A DNA stretch of 37,646 nucleotides from contig DASUUK010000062.1 of the NCBI GenBank assembly GCA_036374135.1, positions 1-37,646 of the forward strand. The letters are read 5' to 3'. This document shows, in pieces, positions 16,657 through 23,822 of this stretch. Made by a program: the position numbers and the translations under genes. The first letter of the stretch is position 1, and every line of letters begins with the position of its first letter. The stretch is from Euzebyales bacterium (GTDB lineage Bacteria > Actinomycetota > Nitriliruptoria > Euzebyales > JAHELV01). The notes beneath the pieces are model-generated. The model ran no database searches. It was not told where the DNA came from and worked only from the letters and a program-made list of their open reading frames with translations.

Positions 16657-18279
16657 CTACTCGGTGACGATCACCTTGGCGCGCATCCATGGGTGGGGGG
16701 TGCAGAAGTACTCGAACTCCCCGGGCTCGGTGAACGTGTACGACCACGACTGCCCAGGACCCAGGAGGCCGGAGTTGAACGACTCGTCGGCGGCGGTGAC
16801 CGTGTGGACCACGCCGGCCTCGTCGTTGGTCCAGGTCACCGTGTCGCCGACAGAGACCTCGAGCACGTTGACCGAGTAATCGCCCGGATTCTCGGCGTCG
16901 GCGAACTCGTCTGTGGCGCCCTCTTCCTGGAAGGTGCTGGACCCGGCCACGATCGACACCTGCGCCGTGTCGCCCGCTGCGGCATCGGCCTCCGGTTGCG
17001 GCGATGGCTCGACCGGCGGAGCGCTCGCCCCGAGATCTCCAGCGTCGGCAGGTGTGACCTCCTCGAAGATCTCGGCGTCGTCGTCGCCGCTGATCACGAT
17101 CTGACCGATCGCGCCCTTGTCGAACGCCCGCGCCAGCGCGTGGTCGACGAGCACGACGGTCATCGGCACCTGGCCCTGGAGCTCGACGACGGTGCCCCCT
17201 CCCGCGGGAACCAGCGTCGTCTGCGAACCCCGCAACGGCGCGTTCAGCAGTGCGGCCTCGGGATAGACGGTGTCCCAGTGGGAGCCGATCGGGTGGAAGT
17301 TCGACGTCAGGTTCAGCCCCGCGTTGACGAAGTAGATGCGACCGCGCTCCCCCACGGCCATCTGGAGGGCGTTGTCGTCGGTCAGCGCGCCCACGGCGCC
17401 GTTGAACACCACGTGCGTGGGGTCTTCATCGGTCACGGCGGTGCGGTCGAGCTGTCTGGTGTCGTCGTCGGCCGTGTAGTACTCGGACTGCACGACGTAC
17501 CACTCGTGGTCCACGGCGGGCAGCGGCGTCGCAGGATCGACCAGGATCCCGCCGGACATGCCGTGGGCGATGTGCGCGGGGACGTCACCGTAGGCGCAGT
17601 GGTACATGAAGAACCCGGGGTACAGCAGGCGCGCCTCGATCGTGCGGGTCTCGCCGGGGTTGACGGTGGTCGCCTCCGCGCCGCCGCCCTGCCCGGTGAC
17701 CGCGTGGAAGTCGACGTTGTGGGGATTGCGGTTGCCGTCGGGGTTGATGATCGTGAACCGCAGCACGTCGCCGACCCGGGCCCGGACCGCCGGGCCGGGC
17801 GTGCCGACCACGAGACCGTCGGGGCCGTCGACGAGCCGGTACCCCCAGGTTTCGTGCCGCGTACCACCGGCCGGATCGATCGTCGAGACGTTCTCGACGA
17901 CCTCGAACGTCACGTCCACGATCGCCTGCTCGGTACGGTCCGCGCGCGGTGGCATCTCGGGTGCCACCGCGACGTTGGACTCGTCGTCGGGCACTGGCGA
18001 CAGATCCGCCTTGGGCGTCAGCTCCGGGATGACGCCGCCGGCGGACGTCGCCTCGCCGGTCTCCGCCGCGGTCGCGGGCTGCTGCGACTCGACTCGGGCG
18101 TCGCTGACGAGCTGTTGGTACTCATCGCGCAGGTCGCGGGCGATCAGCACGCCGCCGATCTGGTTGGCGACCACCAGGACGAGCAACCCGGCGACCGCGA
18201 CCATGATGAGCGCAAGACCTCGTGTCCAGGGACCGGGTTGCTGTCCGAGGGTCCCGCCCGTGTGTGTCTGCCCTGCCAT
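16657..18279 (-). CDS. nirK: Membrane-anchored copper nitrite reductase (AniA type) fused to a C-terminal cupredoxin
   Basis: This 540-residue enzyme should reduce nitrite to nitric oxide outside the membrane. A helix at about residues 22-48 anchors it, then comes a Pro/Glu-rich linker. The NirK core keeps HNVDFH (His187 type 1, catalytic Asp190, His192 type 2), YHCAYGDVPAHIAHGM (His227 type 2; Cys228, His236, Met241 type 1), SNFHPIG (His329, catalytic) and LVDHAL (His380, type 2). The Cys-to-His and Cys-to-Met spacings (8 and 13) match Neisseria AniA, not the classic one-residue-longer loop. A plastocyanin-like domain (about 450-540) adds its own site: His492, Cys526, His529, Met532; it could feed electrons to the core. 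The ATG at 18279 has GGAGG nine bases upstream. An NsrR-like gene precedes it by 18 bases. Confidence 0.9.
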   Translation of the reverse strand: MAGQTHTGGTLGQQPGPWTRGLALIMVAVAGLLVLVVANQIGGVLIARDLRDEYQQLVSDARVESQQPATAAETGEATSAGGVIPELTPKADLSPVPDDESNVAVAPEMPPRADRTEQAIVDVTFEVVENVSTIDPAGGTRHETWGYRLVDGPDGLVVGTPGPAVRARVGDVLRFTIINPDGNRNPHNVDFHAVTGQGGGAEATTVNPGETRTIEARLLYPGFFMYHCAYGDVPAHIAHGMSGGILVDPATPLPAVDHEWYVVQSEYYTADDDTRQLDRTAVTDEDPTHVVFNGAVGALTDDNALQMAVGERGRIYFVNAGLNLTSNFHPIGSHWDTVYPEAALLNAPLRGSQTTLVPAGGGTVVELQGQVPMTVVLVDHALARAFDKGAIGQIVISGDDDAEIFEEVTPADAGDLGASAPPVEPSPQPEADAAAGDTAQVSIVAGSSTFQEEGATDEFADAENPGDYSVNVLEVSVGDTVTWTNDEAGVVHTVTAADESFNSGLLGPGQSWSYTFTEPGEFEYFCTPHPWMRAKVIVTE

Positions 18280-18297
18280 TGTCATCACCCTCCGCGC

Positions 18298-18699
18298 TCA
18301 CTGGTGCACCGCCGACAGGACCGGCGTCGCGGCCAGGCGGCCCGTCAGCGCGTCACGCGCGGGAAGCCAGGCGTCGTGCACGGCGCACGGCAGTTCCGCC
18401 GGGCACGGCTGAGGTCGCAGCACACAACGGCCGGTCTCTACCGGCCCCTCCACGGCCTCGATCAATTCCAGCACCGATACGTCGACCGCGAACCCGGTCG
18501 CCTGGTAGCCACCGCGCGGACCCGGGACCGACCGCACCCATCCGGCACGCGACAGCGGTGCGATCACCTGACTGAGGAACGCCGTCGTCGTGTCGAGCGC
18601 GTCCGCCAGGTCACTGCCTTTGTGCAGCCCACCGCTGTCGACCAGCACACGCAGTGCCCGCAGCGCGAGGTCCGTCTTGCGCGTCAGCTCCAATCTCAT
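18298..18699 (-). CDS. nsrR: Rrf2-family regulator, NsrR-like nitric-oxide sensor
   Basis: This 133-residue protein has the Rrf2 winged helix: TRKTDLALRALRVL, then LADALDTTTAFLSQVIAPL (recognition helix) and the wing GPRGGYQ. Cysteines 92, 99 and 105 (C-x6-C-x5-C) sit where NsrR and IscR bind an iron-sulfur cluster. Asp10, in the TDLALR segment, lines up with Asp8 of Streptomyces NsrR, a known fourth cluster ligand. NsrR releases DNA when nitric oxide hits the cluster. The gene lies 18 bases upstream of nirK on the same strand, so it likely controls the enzyme that makes NO. An inverted repeat sits seven bases before its ATG. RsrR- or IscR-like sensing is the alternative. Confidence 0.85.
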   Translation of the reverse strand: MRLELTRKTDLALRALRVLVDSGGLHKGSDLADALDTTTAFLSQVIAPLSRAGWVRSVPGPRGGYQATGFAVDVSVLELIEAVEGPVETGRCVLRPQPCPAELPCAVHDAWLPARDALTGRLAATPVLSAVHQ

Positions 18700-18706
18700 A
18701 GTCGTA

Positions 18707-18719
18707 GAGTCATCGACTC
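18707..18719 (-). promoter_or_regulatory. Inverted repeat at the nsrR-nirK start, operator candidate
   Basis: GAGTC-ATC-GACTC is a perfect inverted repeat whose edge is seven bases upstream of the nsrR ATG. The position would cover the transcription start of a short-leader or leaderless message. Autorepression by the NsrR-like protein is inferred. Confidence 0.35.
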
Positions 18720-19230
18720 AACAACTGGGCGAACGAGGCGAACGTCCCGGAATCGCCGGGACCTTCCGCGAGGGCGACGCCGCCGGCCGGTGCCGGCGGC
18801 GTCGACCGCGGGTCGCGGTGTGGTGAACAGCGGCCCGTACAGGCGCACGGTCAGCCACCCGATCGCCCCGTGAAGCCGCAGAAGACCGCGTGAGCAGCAA
18901 CGGGAAGAACCGTTCGTTGTTGCCCGGCAGCTGTAGGTACTCCTGGCCGACGATCAGCTGGGCGTACATGTACACGGCCCACAGCGCCGGCGCGAGCGCG
19001 ACCACGGGTCCGGCGCGGTGCCCACGCCACAGCAGCACGCCGGCCGCGAGCGCGGTCGGCGCGACCACCACCAGCCCCGCCAGATCGCCGCCCATGACCT
19101 GGTTGAGCGTGGTGTCAGACGTGCGATAGCGCAGCACATCGAACACGAGCGGACCGAGCATGCTGGCGACCGCGACGCCCACACCGAGCGCCGCGACGAG
19201 CAGTGCAGTCGTCCTGCGGTATCCGGACAT
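18718..19230 (-). CDS. Small integral membrane protein with abnormal 3' end
   Basis: The first 113 or so residues look genuine: a helix (ALLVAALGVGVAVASMLG), TLNQVMGGDLAGLVVVAPTAL, LLWRGHRAGPVVALAPALWAVYMYAQLIV and LPGNNERFFPLLL, four-helix character in all. I have a general recollection of such proteins in actinomycetes but no function. The ATG at 19230 has GGGAGG five bases away. After LLL the frame turns into an arginine/serine-rich tail that runs through two strong hairpins (18775-18804, 18744-18762) to a TGA at 18718, inside the nsrR promoter. A one-residue frame change would stop at 18851, before the hairpins. I take the tail as a product of a frameshift near 18885; the true end is uncertain. 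Confidence 0.55.
   Translation of the reverse strand: MSGYRRTTALLVAALGVGVAVASMLGPLVFDVLRYRTSDTTLNQVMGGDLAGLVVVAPTALAAGVLLWRGHRAGPVVALAPALWAVYMYAQLIVGQEYLQLPGNNERFFPLLLTRSSAASRGDRVADRAPVRAAVHHTATRGRRRRHRPAASPSRKVPAIPGRSPRSPSC
18744..18762. promoter_or_regulatory. Inverted repeat GTCCCGG-N5-CCGGGAC upstream of nsrR
   Basis: Seven-base arms, 18744-18750 and 18756-18762, flank five bases, centred about 55 bases before the nsrR start. It may be an operator, or a second terminator arm after the hairpin at 18775-18804. Confidence 0.35.
18775..18804 (-). terminator. Thirteen-base-pair GC hairpin, probable terminator of the membrane-protein gene
   Basis: The stem 18775-18787 pairs perfectly with 18792-18804 (arms beginning CGACGCCGCC) around a CGGT loop. 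It is the strongest hairpin I see in the window. It lies on the minus strand after the conserved part of the membrane-protein gene and before the nsrR-nirK promoter. Confidence 0.5.
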
Positions 19231-19283
19231 GGCGACCTCCCCGGGTGACGGCCCGAACGTCGCCGCGGCCGCACCCGCGTGCC

Positions 19284-19320
19284 GGGCCTTTCGTCGCAGG
19301 CGTCAGCAGGCTGAAGGCCC
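19284..19320. promoter_or_regulatory. Inverted GGGCCTT repeats in the divergent promoter region
   Basis: GGGCCTT at 19284-19290 and AAGGCCC at 19314-19320 face each other in the gap between the membrane-protein gene and the flavodoxin gene. The first continues as GGGCCTTTCGTCGC, which resembles the DosR/DevR consensus (GGGACTTTNGTCCC-like). The match is by eye. Confidence 0.3.
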
Positions 19321-19463
19321 TCTCGCGGCCTCCGTGTGCCGTGGATAGTGGTGGCGAACGGCTCCGACGCTGGCGGCGGTCGGGGACGCCGACGAGGGCA
19401 GGGGACAGCTTCGGTGCGGCGCTGCGCAACGTCGCACGCACCGCGGGCACAGGAGGTGACAGC

Positions 19464-19994
19464 ATGACCACCAACGCGAGCCGTGTGCTGGTGGCCTCGG
19501 CATCCAAGCATGGCGCGACCGCGCAGATCGCGGAGCGCATCGGCCAGAAGTTGCGCGACCACGGGTGCGACGTCACGGTCGCCGACGCGGGTCGCGTCGA
19601 CACCGTCGACGGCTACGACGCCGTCGTGATGGGCAGCGCCGTGTACGCCGGCCACTGGTTGGACGACGCCAAGAGCCTGGCCGACCGTGTCGCCTCGCAG
19701 CGCCCGCGGCCGGCGGTGTGGCTGTTCTCGAGCGGACCGGTCGGCGACCCGCCCAAGCCCGAGGAGGATCCGGTCGATGTCGCCGCGATCGCCGAGGCGA
19801 CTTCACCGAACGACCATCAGGTGTTCGCCGGCAAGATCGACAAAGCCAAGCTGGGCTTCGCCGAACGCGCGATCATGATCGCCGTCCGCGCTCCAGAGGG
19901 AGACTTCCGCGACTGGGCCGCCATCGACAGCTGGGCCGGTGAGATCGCCGATGCCCTACGACCTGCGCAGAACCGGGCGACACCTGGGTCGTGA
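19464..19994 (+). CDS. Flavodoxin-domain protein, HemG-like
   Basis: This 176-residue protein has the FMN phosphate loop at its start (VLVASASKHGATAQIAERIG), then VVMGSAVYAGHWL and WLFSSGPVGDPPKP, as in flavodoxin-domain proteins related to HemG, the protoporphyrinogen oxidase. HemG itself is a likely relative, not a proven function; a general FMN electron carrier or reductase is equally possible. AGGAGGTGA precedes the ATG, a near-ideal ribosome site. The 3' end overlaps the next gene by 44 bases, so flavodoxin, the MFS-like protein and the bactofilin-like protein form one operon. Confidence 0.82.
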   Translation: MTTNASRVLVASASKHGATAQIAERIGQKLRDHGCDVTVADAGRVDTVDGYDAVVMGSAVYAGHWLDDAKSLADRVASQRPRPAVWLFSSGPVGDPPKPEEDPVDVAAIAEATSPNDHQVFAGKIDKAKLGFAERAIMIAVRAPEGDFRDWAAIDSWAGEIADALRPAQNRATPGS

Positions 19995-21288
19995 CCGGTC
20001 CGGTGCGGAGCAGGCCAGGCGTCGCCTGCGACTGCTGCATCTCATCACGCAGCGCCGGTGGGTGCCGGTCGCCGGGTACGTCGGCTACATCGCACTGCTG
20101 ACCGCCGGCTACTACTACAACCTCACGTTCGTCCAACTCGGCCTGATAGACCTCGGCTCGAACCGCCTCGGCATGCCCGCCCACAGCGTGTCGCACGTCA
20201 TGGCTGTGCTGGCCCTGGTCGCGCTCGCCGCGGCGATCGTCGCGGGCGTGCTCATGGATCGCCGTGGCTGGAGCAGCGACCTGCGGACCAAGCTGCGGCT
20301 GTTGACGGTCGTGATCGCGGTCCAGTTGACGCTGACGACGGCCGCGCCCCTGCTGGCCACGCCGGCGTGGTTCGTCGCGTGGGTGGTGGTGTGCGCGACC
20401 GCGATCGGGGTGGGCATGCCGGTGACGTTCAGTCTGATGGCCGACCTGATCCCGGTGCGCGACCGCGGGTTCGCGGCCGCGCTGCCGGCCGGGCTGGCCT
20501 TCTTCGTCGCATCGCTGTATCCGCAGCAGTGGCAGGTCGAACAGTTCAGCGCGGTGATGGCCACGGCGATGGCGCCGGCGGTCCTCGTGCTCGCGGTCCT
20601 GGCCTTCCGCCCGTCGCGACTCGTCGACCAGTTGGCGCAACAGGACTTCGGACCGGGCAGGTTCACGGTTCCACCGGCACCGACCGCGACCACACCGGCG
20701 TTCGCGGTGGCCGTGGCGGCGATGTTCGCGGCGTTCTTCATCGACAGCCTCGGGTTCCTGCGCATCATCGACACGCCCGCCTACATCTCCACGTCGTGGC
20801 AGTCGCCCGACCTCGGCGTCCGACTGTTCATCGCCGTCACCCACGTCGTCGGCGCGGCGATGGCCGGGGTGCTGTACACGACCTTCCACTGGCGCTGGCT
20901 GCTGGTGTGGGTGTACGGGCTGTTCGGCTTCACCCACCTGCTGTACACGTTCCACGTGTCGACCGCCGCCGACGCCGTACCACCGCTCGTGTTGCCCGGC
21001 ATGTACGTGCTGGCGGTGGCCTTCTACACCACGCTGAACTTCGCGCTGTGGCCCGACCTGTCCACGCGCGACACGATCGGCACCCGCTGCGCGGTCGGTG
21101 TCGGCGTCGCCGGGTGGCTGGCCTCGTTCCTGTCCACCTCGCTCGCACTGGCGTCCGGCGCCACGGGCATCACGCTGTTGACCCACCTGCGCTACGTCGA
21201 CGCCCTGGCGCTGCTCCTCCTCACCGTCGTCCCCGTGCTGTTCTACGCCGACCGCGTCTGGACGCTCGCCCGCCAGGAGCCGTCATGA
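19951..21288 (+). CDS. Twelve-helix MFS-like membrane protein of unknown function
   Basis: The protein (445 residues from the ATG at 19951; a GTG at 19939 is also possible) begins with a basic segment and then shows twelve hydrophobic helices, for example VPVAGYVGYIALLTAGYYY, HVMAVLALVALAAAIVAGVL and LLVWVYGLFGFTHLLYTFHV. The 6+6 arrangement with a middle loop rich in Pro/Thr suggests the MFS fold, but I see no clear family motif. Helices 9 and 10 hold several His and Tyr residues. It overlaps the flavodoxin gene by 44 bases and the next gene by four. Its substrate is unknown. The pairing with a flavodoxin may mean a redox or heme-related role, which is only a guess. Confidence 0.75.
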   Translation: MPYDLRRTGRHLGRDRSGAEQARRRLRLLHLITQRRWVPVAGYVGYIALLTAGYYYNLTFVQLGLIDLGSNRLGMPAHSVSHVMAVLALVALAAAIVAGVLMDRRGWSSDLRTKLRLLTVVIAVQLTLTTAAPLLATPAWFVAWVVVCATAIGVGMPVTFSLMADLIPVRDRGFAAALPAGLAFFVASLYPQQWQVEQFSAVMATAMAPAVLVLAVLAFRPSRLVDQLAQQDFGPGRFTVPPAPTATTPAFAVAVAAMFAAFFIDSLGFLRIIDTPAYISTSWQSPDLGVRLFIAVTHVVGAAMAGVLYTTFHWRWLLVWVYGLFGFTHLLYTFHVSTAADAVPPLVLPGMYVLAVAFYTTLNFALWPDLSTRDTIGTRCAVGVGVAGWLASFLSTSLALASGATGITLLTHLRYVDALALLLLTVVPVLFYADRVWTLARQEPS

Positions 21289-22142
21289 ACCCCGAGCTCA
21301 TCCCGATGCTGCTGCTCAGCCTGCTGCTGATGGCCTCCGACGGCGCCGACGCCGGCACCGCTCGCCTCGTGCTGTCAGGCGAGCACCGGCTCGACGACAC
21401 CGAAGAGACGGTGATCGTCGGCGACGCAATGGTCACCATCCCGGACGACACGACACTCACCGCGCCCGTCTACGTCATCGGCGGCACGACCCGCATCACC
21501 GGCTCGGTGCATGCCCGCGTCACTCAGCTCGCCGGCATCCTCCTCGTCGACGGCGACGCCGAGATCGACCGGCTGCACGTCATCGCCGGCATCAGACGGA
21601 TCGCCCCGACCGCCGACATCGCGCGCCGCACCGGGGTCGACCTCGCGACACGCACGCGCGATCCGTTGGCGATCGTCGTCCCCCCGGTCCTGGCAGCGGG
21701 AGCACTCGCGCTCGTCGGTGCGCGTCTCGCACGCACGCGACGGCGCAACCTCGACAACATCGCGGGGGCTCTGTCGGACCACCCCGTCGTCACCCTCACC
21801 GTCGGTCTCCTGCTCGTCCTCACCGCGCTCTCGCTGTTCGTGTTCATGGCCTTCACCCTCGTGCTCATCCCCGTCAGCGTCCTCGGGCTGACGGCCGGGA
21901 TCGCGGTGACGGCGCTCGGGATCATCGGATGGGGACATGGCGTGGGACGACGTCTGCCGCTGCAACAGCCCCGGGCCGCGACCGCCGTCGGAGCCGCCGC
22001 CGTCACCATCTCGCTTCAACTCGTCGGCGCGGTCCCGCTCGTCGGCGACGTGGTCGTCGGCTTCGTCGTGCTCAGCGGCCTCGGCGCGGTCGCCATCACC
22101 TACGTTGGGTTCACCGCCTTCCAGCCCGCGCCACTGCCCTGA
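21285..22142 (+). CDS. Membrane protein with short bactofilin-like repeat region
   Basis: The ATG at 21285 overlaps the upstream stop (ATGA). The 285-residue product has a short hydrophobic start (LIPMLLLSLLLMASDG), then about 100 residues of beta-repeat character (TVIVGDAMVTIPDDTTLTAP, VYVIGGTTRITGSVHARVTQ, LAGILLVDGDAEIDRLHVIA), and five or so C-terminal helices. The layout of a secreted repeat domain plus membrane domain matches the protein at 9646-10587, though direct sequence similarity looks low. It is the last gene of the flavodoxin operon. No function is known to me; an envelope scaffold or sensor is possible. A palindrome follows the stop. Confidence 0.72.
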   Translation: MNPELIPMLLLSLLLMASDGADAGTARLVLSGEHRLDDTEETVIVGDAMVTIPDDTTLTAPVYVIGGTTRITGSVHARVTQLAGILLVDGDAEIDRLHVIAGIRRIAPTADIARRTGVDLATRTRDPLAIVVPPVLAAGALALVGARLARTRRRNLDNIAGALSDHPVVTLTVGLLLVLTALSLFVFMAFTLVLIPVSVLGLTAGIAVTALGIIGWGHGVGRRLPLQQPRAATAVGAAAVTISLQLVGAVPLVGDVVVGFVVLSGLGAVAITYVGFTAFQPAPLP

Positions 22143-22147
22143 TGTGT

Positions 22148-22159
22148 CACCACGTGGTG
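22148..22159. terminator. Palindrome CACCACGTGGTG between convergent genes
   Basis: This perfect 12-base palindrome lies five bases after the bactofilin-like gene and 28 bases from the stop of the CBS gene on the other strand. It may act as a two-way terminator, but it has no loop of its own. Confidence 0.25.
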
Positions 22160-22186
22160 GGCGTTGCGCCCGGACCCGGCGTCCGG

Positions 22187-22633
22187 CTACATCCTCGGAC
22201 TGCCGCTGATGTAGCTCTGCATGCTCTCCTTCTCGAAGGTGAGCTCGTCGATCCGCGCCTTGACGACGTCGCCGATCGACACGATGCCCGCGAGCCGACC
22301 GTCGACGACGACGGGCAGGTGGCGGCCGCGGTGCCTGGTCATGGCTTCCATGACGGCGTCGCTCGTCTCGTCGGGTCCACACGTGCGGACATCGGCCGTC
22401 ATGACGGCCTTGACCGGCGCGTGCAACGTGGCCTCGCCTTCATCGGCCAGGCGGCGGACAATGTCGCGTTCGCTGATGATCCCGTCGACCGTGTCGCCGG
22501 CGGCCGAGACGACCAGCGCCCCGACATCGTGGTCGGCCAGCGCGCGCAGGGCGTCGATCACCGTGGCGTCGGGCGGGATCGTGGCGACGTCGGCACCCTT
22601 GCGGTCGAGGATGACCGAGACGCGGACACTCAT
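22187..22633 (-). CDS. Two-CBS-domain protein, Hrp1-like
   Basis: This 148-residue protein is little more than a pair of CBS domains (about residues 8-65 and 75-132), seen as DVGALVVSAAGDTVDGIISERDIVRRL and RHLPVVVDGRLAGIVSIGDVVKARID, written here as two separate motifs. CBS pairs bind adenine nucleotides or similar ligands. Size and domain make-up match mycobacterial Hrp1 (Rv2626c), a DosR-induced hypoxia protein, but many stand-alone CBS proteins are alike. The ATG at 22633 has GTGGAGG seven bases upstream. It faces the flavodoxin operon. About 155 bases upstream is a GGGACCTTC sequence resembling half of a DosR-type box. Confidence 0.88.
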   Translation of the reverse strand: MSVRVSVILDRKGADVATIPPDATVIDALRALADHDVGALVVSAAGDTVDGIISERDIVRRLADEGEATLHAPVKAVMTADVRTCGPDETSDAVMEAMTRHRGRHLPVVVDGRLAGIVSIGDVVKARIDELTFEKESMQSYISGSPRM

Positions 22634-22850
22634 GTTGCGGCCTCCACTTCACTTGCCTGTCTGCTGCACCATGCATCATCACCCCGCGGGTGCGCGAATG
22701 AAAGCCGCCGGTGCAAGTAACGGGCCGGTCCAACGCCGGAACGGGCATCACAACAGCGTGCGCCCAGGGCGACCGTCGCGCGTCCTGCTGATGAAGGTCC
22801 CTGCGTGCACAGCCGTCCGCCTCTTCGCGCACCGCGGCGTGGCACGACAC

Positions 22851-22880
22851 TTGACGTGACGGGGTGTGTGCCCCCTGGAT
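22851..22880 (+). promoter_or_regulatory. Promoter candidate for the ABC exporter operon
   Basis: TTGACG (22851-22856) is followed after 18 bases by CTGGAT (22875-22880), a loose match to actinomycete -35 and -10 boxes. It ends 24 bases before the GTG of the ABC ATPase. Confidence 0.35.
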
Positions 22881-22904
22881 CCCCTGCGGAGTGAGGTGAG
22901 CAGC

Positions 22905-23822
22905 GTGGCCGCGATCGAGGTCGATGGACTGCGAAAGACGTACGGGAGCGTCCGCGCCGTCGACGGGCTGAGCTTCACGGTCGCCCGGGGCGAGGTGTTC
23001 GCGTTGCTCGGACCCAACGGCGCCGGCAAGACGACGACGGTGGAGATCCTGGAGGGGCACCGCAGCCGCGACAGCGGCACGGTGTCGGTCCTCGGCTTCG
23101 ACCCGGAGGACGGCGGAGGCGCCTACCGGGAACGCATCGGCATCGTCCTCCAAGAGGCCGCGCTGGATGAGGAGTTCAGCGTCCGTGAGCTGGCGCGGCT
23201 GTACGCGGGCTTCTTTCCGGCACCGCGATCGGTCGACGAGGTGATCGGGCTCGTCGGACTGACCGACAAGGCCGACGTCCGGATCGGCACGCTGTCGGGC
23301 GGGCAGCGCCGACGGGCCGACCTCGCGCTCGGGTTGATCGGCGATCCCGAACTGCTGTACCTCGACGAGCCGACGACCGGCTTCGATCCGTCAGCCAGGC
23401 ACGCCGCCTGGGAGATGCTCGAGGGCCTTCGGGAACTGGGAAAGACGATCCTGCTGACGACCCACTACATGGACGAGGCGGAGCATCTCGCCGACCGCGT
23501 CGCGATGATCGCCGCGGGACGGCTGGTGGCGCTCGGCACACCCGACGAGCTCGCGGAGCAGCAGATGGCGAGCACGACCGTGATCACGTTCGTCGCGCCG
23601 GACGAGTACGGCTCGCTGCCGGCGTTGCACGGGCGTGCACAGCGCGACGGTCACCGTGTGGAGGTTCGCACCTCGGCGCCGACCGACGATCTGCACGAGC
23701 TGACCGCCTGGGCGCTCGCGCGCGGTGTGGAGCTGCGTTCACTGCGGCTCGCGCGGCCGACTCTCGAGCAGGTGTACCTCGACGTGGTCGGACGGGCGGA
23801 GCGGGAGCGCGCCGATGTCTGA
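22905..23822 (+). CDS. ABC exporter ATP-binding protein (DrrA-like)
   Basis: From the GTG at 22905 (GAGGTGA six bases upstream) the protein is 305 residues. It has Walker A GPNGAGKTTT, signature TLSGGQRRR, Walker B LLYLDEPTTGFDP and H-loop TTHYMDEAE. A C-terminal extension of about 90 residues ends LEQVYLDVVGR, as in DrrA/CcmA-type ATPases of drug or lipid exporters. It drives the fused permease encoded next, whose start overlaps it by eight bases. The exported substrate is unknown. The frame opens upstream at 22866, but that extension lacks a ribosome site. Confidence 0.9.
   Translation: MAAIEVDGLRKTYGSVRAVDGLSFTVARGEVFALLGPNGAGKTTTVEILEGHRSRDSGTVSVLGFDPEDGGGAYRERIGIVLQEAALDEEFSVRELARLYAGFFPAPRSVDEVIGLVGLTDKADVRIGTLSGGQRRRADLALGLIGDPELLYLDEPTTGFDPSARHAAWEMLEGLRELGKTILLTTHYMDEAEHLADRVAMIAAGRLVALGTPDELAEQQMASTTVITFVAPDEYGSLPALHGRAQRDGHRVEVRTSAPTDDLHELTAWALARGVELRSLRLARPTLEQVYLDVVGRAERERADV

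Noticed and set aside
16657-18279. Reading the nirK gene as a laccase-type multicopper oxidase
   Set aside because: It lacks the HCH trinuclear motifs; the ligand pattern is that of NirK plus a separate cupredoxin.
20058-21284. Long extension upstream of the bactofilin-like gene in the same frame
   Set aside because: Its translation is Arg/His-rich and is the shadow of the MFS-like gene; the ATG at 21285 overlapping the previous stop is the better start.
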